Origin: Candidatus Woesearchaeota archaeon
GTDB taxonomy: Archaea > Nanobdellota > Nanobdellia > Woesearchaeales > GW2011-AR9
Length of the DNA: 64,000 nucleotides
Assembly (NCBI GenBank): GCA_016188115.1
Contig: JACPIK010000002.1
Span: forward strand, 1,190,077-1,254,076
Direction: 5' to 3'
Under the pieces are notes generated by a model. That model did no database searches and was not told the DNA's origin. It saw nothing but the letters and a program-made list of their open reading frames with translations. Shown here one piece after another: positions 60,309-64,000 of this stretch. A program made the translations under genes and the position numbers. Numbering within the stretch: position 1 is the first letter of the stretch; the number at the start of each line of letters is the position of its first letter.

Positions 60309-61589
60309 ATGCAACGTACTCATATCAATCAAATTCAAGAAGGACACACTGTTAATGTGCAAGGCTGGGTTCATAGCTTGCGTGGTCAAAGCAAAATTAA
60401 ATTCTTACAATTACGCGATATCACTGGGGTGGTCCAATGTATCTTAATGGATCAAGCTCAGTTCCCTACGTTCGACAAACTTCTCGCAGAGTCAGCTATT
60501 TCTATTACTGGATTAGTCAAAAAAGCAGTGGTGAAAAGTGAGGAAGTAACCCAAAAAACCGTTGAAATCGAGATTCAAAAGTTAGATATTCTTAACGTAG
60601 CAGAACCATTGCCAATTACCATCTCCACAACCGGCGATGCGCTTACTAACGAACTTTCCAAACGTCTAGACTATCGTTATGTAGATCTTCATCGACGAGA
60701 TACGCAGGCAATTTTCAAAATTCAATCCACCTTACTTGCTGCATTTCGTGAGTTTATGGTTAACGAAGGAGCAACAGAATGTATTTTTCCGTCCATCATC
60801 GGCGCATCTTCTGAAGGGGGAACAGAATTATATCCAGTTCAATATTTTGAAAAAACCGCAGTTCTTTCTCAAAGCTGTCAGCTTTACAAACAAATGGCTG
60901 CCTGTTCATTAGAAAAAGTTTTCTCCGTTTTTACTGTATGGCGCGCAGAAAAACACAACACACTACGACATCTTAACGAAGCGCGCCAAATGGACTTTGA
61001 GGTCGCTTTTGCTGATGATAAAGTTGCGATGGATGTACTAGGTCGTTGTGTACAATACATTGTGAAAACAATTCTGGAACGCAACGCTACCGATCTCGAA
61101 GTGCTTAAAGTTCTCCCTAAGATTCCTACAGTGAAATACATGACGTTTGCTGAGGTAGCTACACTCATGAAACAACATCATGTGGAAATGGGAGAAGATG
61201 ATCTCTCTGGCGAATCAGAGCAAAAATTAGGAGAATTATATCCCGATACTGTCATCTTTGTTCATGATTGGCCACTTGCGGGTAAACCTTTCTACATCAT
61301 GCCAAAAGGCGAACATCTCTCCTATGGTTATGATGCAATCTATCAAGGCATGGAAATTTGCTCTGGCGGACAACGGATTCATCTTCCAGAACTACTTATC
61401 GAACGATTAAAAGTCAAAGGACTCAATCCAGACCACTTCAAATCATATATTGATTCCTTCCGCTACGGCGCACCGCCTCATGCAGGCTGGGGCGTTGGCG
61501 TTGAACGACTAACAATGCAGATTTTAGGCATAAAAAACATCCGAGAAGTCACCTTATTTCCGAGAGATCGGGATAGATTGACACCGTAA
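60309..61589 (+). CDS. aspS: Aspartyl-tRNA synthetase, archaeal type
   Basis: 426 residues. An N-terminal OB-fold anticodon-binding domain (~1-105: 'VNVQGWVHSLRGQSKIKFLQLRD') is followed by a class II core: 'RLDYRYVDLHRRD', 'CIFPSIIGASSEGGTELYPVQYF', motif 2 'VWRAEKHNTLRHLNEARQMDFEVAF' and motif 3 'GWGVGVERLTMQILGI'. Length and domain order fit archaeal AspRS; many of these also charge tRNA-Asn. 'LSQSCQLYKQ' replaces the usual 'LSQSPQLYKQ'. ATG 60309, short or no leader. Confidence 0.94.
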   Translation: MQRTHINQIQEGHTVNVQGWVHSLRGQSKIKFLQLRDITGVVQCILMDQAQFPTFDKLLAESAISITGLVKKAVVKSEEVTQKTVEIEIQKLDILNVAEPLPITISTTGDALTNELSKRLDYRYVDLHRRDTQAIFKIQSTLLAAFREFMVNEGATECIFPSIIGASSEGGTELYPVQYFEKTAVLSQSCQLYKQMAACSLEKVFSVFTVWRAEKHNTLRHLNEARQMDFEVAFADDKVAMDVLGRCVQYIVKTILERNATDLEVLKVLPKIPTVKYMTFAEVATLMKQHHVEMGEDDLSGESEQKLGELYPDTVIFVHDWPLAGKPFYIMPKGEHLSYGYDAIYQGMEICSGGQRIHLPELLIERLKVKGLNPDHFKSYIDSFRYGAPPHAGWGVGVERLTMQILGIKNIREVTLFPRDRDRLTP

Positions 61590-61606
61590 GCAAATTCATG
61601 TAAAAA

Positions 61607-61864
61607 ATGATAGACATTCCTGCAGTTTTCGGTCTTTTAGGTTCGATTACAGCGGCTAGTCTCTTTTTTCCTCAAGTGTGGGTCTCATTCAAGACCAAAA
61701 AAACCAATGATCTTGCGTGGTTTGGCATTCTGATAGGTTTACTTAATGGTATATTTTGGGTCATATACGGTTTGTTTCAAGCAGATCCATTTATTTATGT
61801 AACCAATATTATTCTTTTCATTGGTGCATTATTGTTATTTATTCTCAAAAAGAAGTATGGGTAA
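61607..61864 (+). CDS. SemiSWEET-type sugar transporter (PQ-loop)
   Basis: 85 residues, three membrane helices, the SemiSWEET unit that works as a dimer to move sugars. 'LGSITAASLFFPQVWVSFKTKKTNDLAWF' carries the PQ motif; 'GLLNGIFWVIYGLFQADPFIYVTNIILFIGALLLF' carries the Asn-Trp pocket residues. It begins 17 nt after aspS and may be co-transcribed. The sugar substrate is unknown. Confidence 0.92.
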   Translation: MIDIPAVFGLLGSITAASLFFPQVWVSFKTKKTNDLAWFGILIGLLNGIFWVIYGLFQADPFIYVTNIILFIGALLLFILKKKYG

Positions 61865-61872
61865 AACTCAAT

Positions 61873-61907
<35 letters not shown>

Positions 61908-61969
61908 CCATTAAAAAAAGTCTACAAAAAAGAAAGAAACCAAAAAATAAGAAAAGAATACACATTCAT

Positions 61970-62740
61970 CTACTCAATCGCAAATTCCACATTAATCTGC
62001 ACAGACACAGTTATTTCTTCTGGAGTAATGGTAGGAACTGCATTAGGAGCACTACCTGCTTCTGCTTTCATAGCAACCATATCTCGTGCATAATAAATTG
62101 GTGGTTGATACCCAGTTTCACTCACAGCCACAACTTTTCCTACTTTTGCACCCAAAGCATCAACCAGTAAATTTGCTCGTTCACGTGCTTTGCTTGCAGC
62201 CTGTCCAATTAACTCTTCCCGCAATTGTTTCTCTTTATCATCAGTGAGACTAAACGAGACTGAGTCAACATTGGTAACTCCTGCACTTACTGCAACATCC
62301 ATGATCTCACCAGCTTTGGCAATATCACGTACAGTTACACGTAAAGTATGCTGTGCACGAAAGCCTTTCTCTTCACTGCGTCCAGTTTGATAATTATAAT
62401 TCTGGTACGGATACAAATTGTAATATTCTGTCACAATATCTTTCTCTGCAATTCCTTTGTCACGAAGCGCTTTCATCACCCGATTCATCTTCAATGAATT
62501 TTCTTCTTCAGCATTTGCTGCGGTCAAACTCTCAGTCATCACTGCAAGACGCAAGATTGCTTGATCTGGCATAACTTTCTCTTCAGCTACTCCTGTAACA
62601 CTAACCGTGTTGAGCCGCTGTTCTTCCCCTGCCTGTGTATTTCCCACAACTGCCGGTTCTTTGTTGACTGCCATAAAGACGCCAAATAAAAGAATAGCGC
62701 AAATTCCAATTCCAATTAATCCAAGTATTTTTTCACTCAT
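61970..62740 (-). CDS. SIMPL-domain exported protein (DUF541)
   Basis: 256 residues from ATG 62740 with AGGTGATC just upstream. One N-terminal helix (ILGLIGIGICAILLFGVFMAV) anchors or exports it. The SIMPL domain is clear: 'VSVTGVAEEKVMPDQAILRLAV', 'IAEKDIVTEYYNLYPYQNYNYQTGR', 'VGKVVAVSETGYQPP'. In bacteria, relatives protect against oxidative stress (YggE). It lies 71 nt downstream of the membrane-bound regulator on the same strand, so the two may be co-expressed. Confidence 0.92.
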   Translation of the reverse strand: MSEKILGLIGIGICAILLFGVFMAVNKEPAVVGNTQAGEEQRLNTVSVTGVAEEKVMPDQAILRLAVMTESLTAANAEEENSLKMNRVMKALRDKGIAEKDIVTEYYNLYPYQNYNYQTGRSEEKGFRAQHTLRVTVRDIAKAGEIMDVAVSAGVTNVDSVSFSLTDDKEKQLREELIGQAASKARERANLLVDALGAKVGKVVAVSETGYQPPIYYARDMVAMKAEAGSAPNAVPTITPEEITVSVQINVEFAIE

Positions 62741-62811
62741 GTTGATCACCTATTATCTGTTAAGAAGAGCTTATTTATATATCCTAGAGTAGACTTTAAT
62801 CCCAGTTAAAC

Positions 62812-63423
62812 CTATTTTCTCTTAATTTTGTCCTGAATAAACGCTACTAACACATAAATTACCATTGCACTCAGTCCGCCAACCAAAAACCACAATGAAA
62901 AGTCTACGCTTGTAGTTTGTACAACTGGGGCAACTTCCATCATTAAAGTTGGGGCAGCCATCACGGCTTCTTGTGTTAACTCAGCACTTTTTGCAGCTAT
63001 ATCTGGGGTTGTCAAAACTGGTTGAGAAACAGCGATTCTTTCAATTAAACGTAAAATTGCAGCAATCCCCACAACAATCCCGCCAACAGGTAATAACGCC
63101 TTCAACCGTTCCCGAAACACTGTATCACGAGATGGCGCAATCACAATATATTGGCTCGCTAATTTGTAATGATTCACTTCACGTCCTTTCGCAGAATAAT
63201 GAAACTCATCTGCTTTCACTAATCCTACTTCCATCAATTTTTGAATATGATAATGGACCGTCGAGATCGGCAGCCCCAGAGTTGTAGCAATCTGCTGTTC
63301 CGTATCTACCTTATCTGACAAATGATCCATCACTTTGCGTGCTGTTTCAGATGTAATTGCCTCAGCAATCGATTTAGTTTTTTTCTGTGAAAGATCAATA
63401 AAAAGTAGTTTTGATTTTGCCAT
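62812..63423 (-). CDS. Membrane-bound winged-helix regulator (ArsR-like HTH)
   Basis: 203 residues. An N-terminal winged helix (~18-95) shows 'SETARKVMDHLSDKVDTEQQIATTLGLPISTVHYHIQKLMEVGLVK', the ArsR/helix-turn-helix pattern. The C-terminal half has two membrane helices (LLPVGGIVVGIAAILRLI; FSLWFLVGGLSAMVIYVLVAFI) around an external loop of ~55 residues. This one-component design would sense an external or membrane signal and regulate DNA directly. AT-rich DNA with repeated ATATTAAAA precedes the ATG. Target genes unknown; the divergent exported protein and SIMPL gene are candidates. Confidence 0.9.
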   Translation of the reverse strand: MAKSKLLFIDLSQKKTKSIAEAITSETARKVMDHLSDKVDTEQQIATTLGLPISTVHYHIQKLMEVGLVKADEFHYSAKGREVNHYKLASQYIVIAPSRDTVFRERLKALLPVGGIVVGIAAILRLIERIAVSQPVLTTPDIAAKSAELTQEAVMAAPTLMMEVAPVVQTTSVDFSLWFLVGGLSAMVIYVLVAFIQDKIKRK

Positions 63424-63601
63424 GAATTAATTTGAATATTAAAACATATTAAAAATATATCTGCTTAGCTATTTGTTTTTTTCTTCTTTTTCTTCCATTG
63501 AAACTATTACCTGATGAAATGATTCTGGCAATTGAAAATAAAAACCTATATATGCAAAAGGAACATTCTCCTACTATCAAAATCTTCGAAGAGGTGTTAA
63601 A

Positions 63602-64000
63602 ATGAGAAAGATAGCTATTATGGTGGTAATGTTGCTCGTAATTAGTTCGAGTGTCTTTGCTATGTCTTGGGAAAGACCAAAACAAACTGCAGTAAAATCC
63701 TGTGAAGACAAAGATTGGTTATTCATCAAAAAAGGTATGGTTGCCGACAAATTCGAACAACGACGTTTAATGCATTCTGATGTTGGACAACAAGCCTTAG
63801 CACCAGGTCAAGTGAAAGGAATGGATATGTTTCGTAAACCATTCACCCATAGCGATAGTTGCCTTGATGGAAAAACTCTTCAGGAAGTATCCTGTTCAAA
63901 TGGTGCTGGAACTCGAATAGGCAAATTCTTTCAGACACATCGCGTTACTTGTACAAAACAATGTAATCCTGCTACCAAAGAACGCCCCTATGCTTGGTGT
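63602..64000 (+). CDS. Secreted Cys-containing protein, N-terminal part only
   Basis: 133 codons to the right edge without a stop. A signal peptide (MRKIAIMVVMLLVISSSVFA) is followed by a polar domain with seven Cys in view ('SCEDKDWLFIKKG', 'SCLDGKTLQEVSCSNGAG', 'VTCTKQCNPATKERPYAWC'). GAGGTG at 63591-63596 is a good Shine-Dalgarno and CCTATATATG near 63545 a TATA box. The Cys pattern recalls other surface proteins here. No family recognised. Confidence 0.8.
   Translation, partial: MRKIAIMVVMLLVISSSVFAMSWERPKQTAVKSCEDKDWLFIKKGMVADKFEQRRLMHSDVGQQALAPGQVKGMDMFRKPFTHSDSCLDGKTLQEVSCSNGAGTRIGKFFQTHRVTCTKQCNPATKERPYAWC

Overview
The window looks like a chromosomal segment of a DPANN archaeon, most probably a Woesearchaeota/Pacearchaeota-type lineage (inference; no rRNA gene is present to confirm it). 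The archaeal signs are aIF1A, aIF5B, aEF1-beta with its zinc-ribbon neighbour, an archaeal Trm1, a geranylgeranyl reductase of the lipid pathway, a tRNA-Trp interrupted by introns at archaeal positions, and TATA boxes (TTTATATA type) about 26 nt before the start codons of many genes, which implies leaderless transcripts. A second class of genes, mostly exported or downstream ones, has strong Shine-Dalgarno sites (GGAGG, GGTGAT). The DNA is AT-rich and densely packed; no stretch over 300 bases lacks a gene.

Layout. 0-9 kb: a CYTH protein (cut by the left edge), aIF1A, a membrane protein with an Ada-like zinc module, then a minus-strand block with LspA, small DPANN-type proteins, two paralogous thrombospondin-type-3 (TSP3) surface proteins with matching C-terminal tails, a PUA protein, an archaeosortase and aIF5B. 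9-16 kb: a PerM-type transporter between two related unknown proteins, Trm1/EVE, a PEBP protein, the zinc ribbon-Yip1-EF1-beta operon and a PHP phosphoesterase. 16-20 kb: a livHMGF ABC transporter without a binding protein. 20-23.5 kb: RtcA, a PspC protein, a doubly interrupted tRNA-Trp and an aromatic-type amino-acid permease.

23.7-36.4 kb is an envelope region on the plus strand: a 1,579-residue one-TM protein with a duplicated domain, a secreted protein whose C-terminal half looks like a beta barrel, a 1,133-residue TSP3 calcium-repeat protein, a Pro-rich secreted protein and a probable S-layer protein. The last three share one roughly 100-residue domain. 36.5-50.8 kb: geranylgeranyl reductase, two FHA proteins, a radical SAM enzyme with an atypical Cys motif and its partner, a membrane-anchored Cys-rich metallopeptidase, a MacB-type ABC exporter, a DsbA-cupredoxin fusion and small membrane proteins. 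51-64 kb: malic enzyme, a MOSC protein, a predicted lipoprotein, glutamate dehydrogenase, a third FHA-like protein, an orphan PEP-mobile-domain protein, a DEAD-box helicase with a long leader, a VIT/ferritin iron transporter, AspRS, SemiSWEET, SIMPL and a membrane-bound winged-helix regulator.

How it fits together: much of the window serves the cell envelope. It combines lipid saturation, two rare protein-processing enzymes (archaeosortase and LspA), Ca-binding surface proteins, an S-layer candidate, disulfide chemistry and a surface protease. The strongest leads are the archaeosortase with a candidate cognate tail signal two to three genes away, the tRNA-Trp with a second intron in the T-loop, the barrel-like secreted proteins beside LspA and a lipobox protein, and large structured intergenic palindromes.
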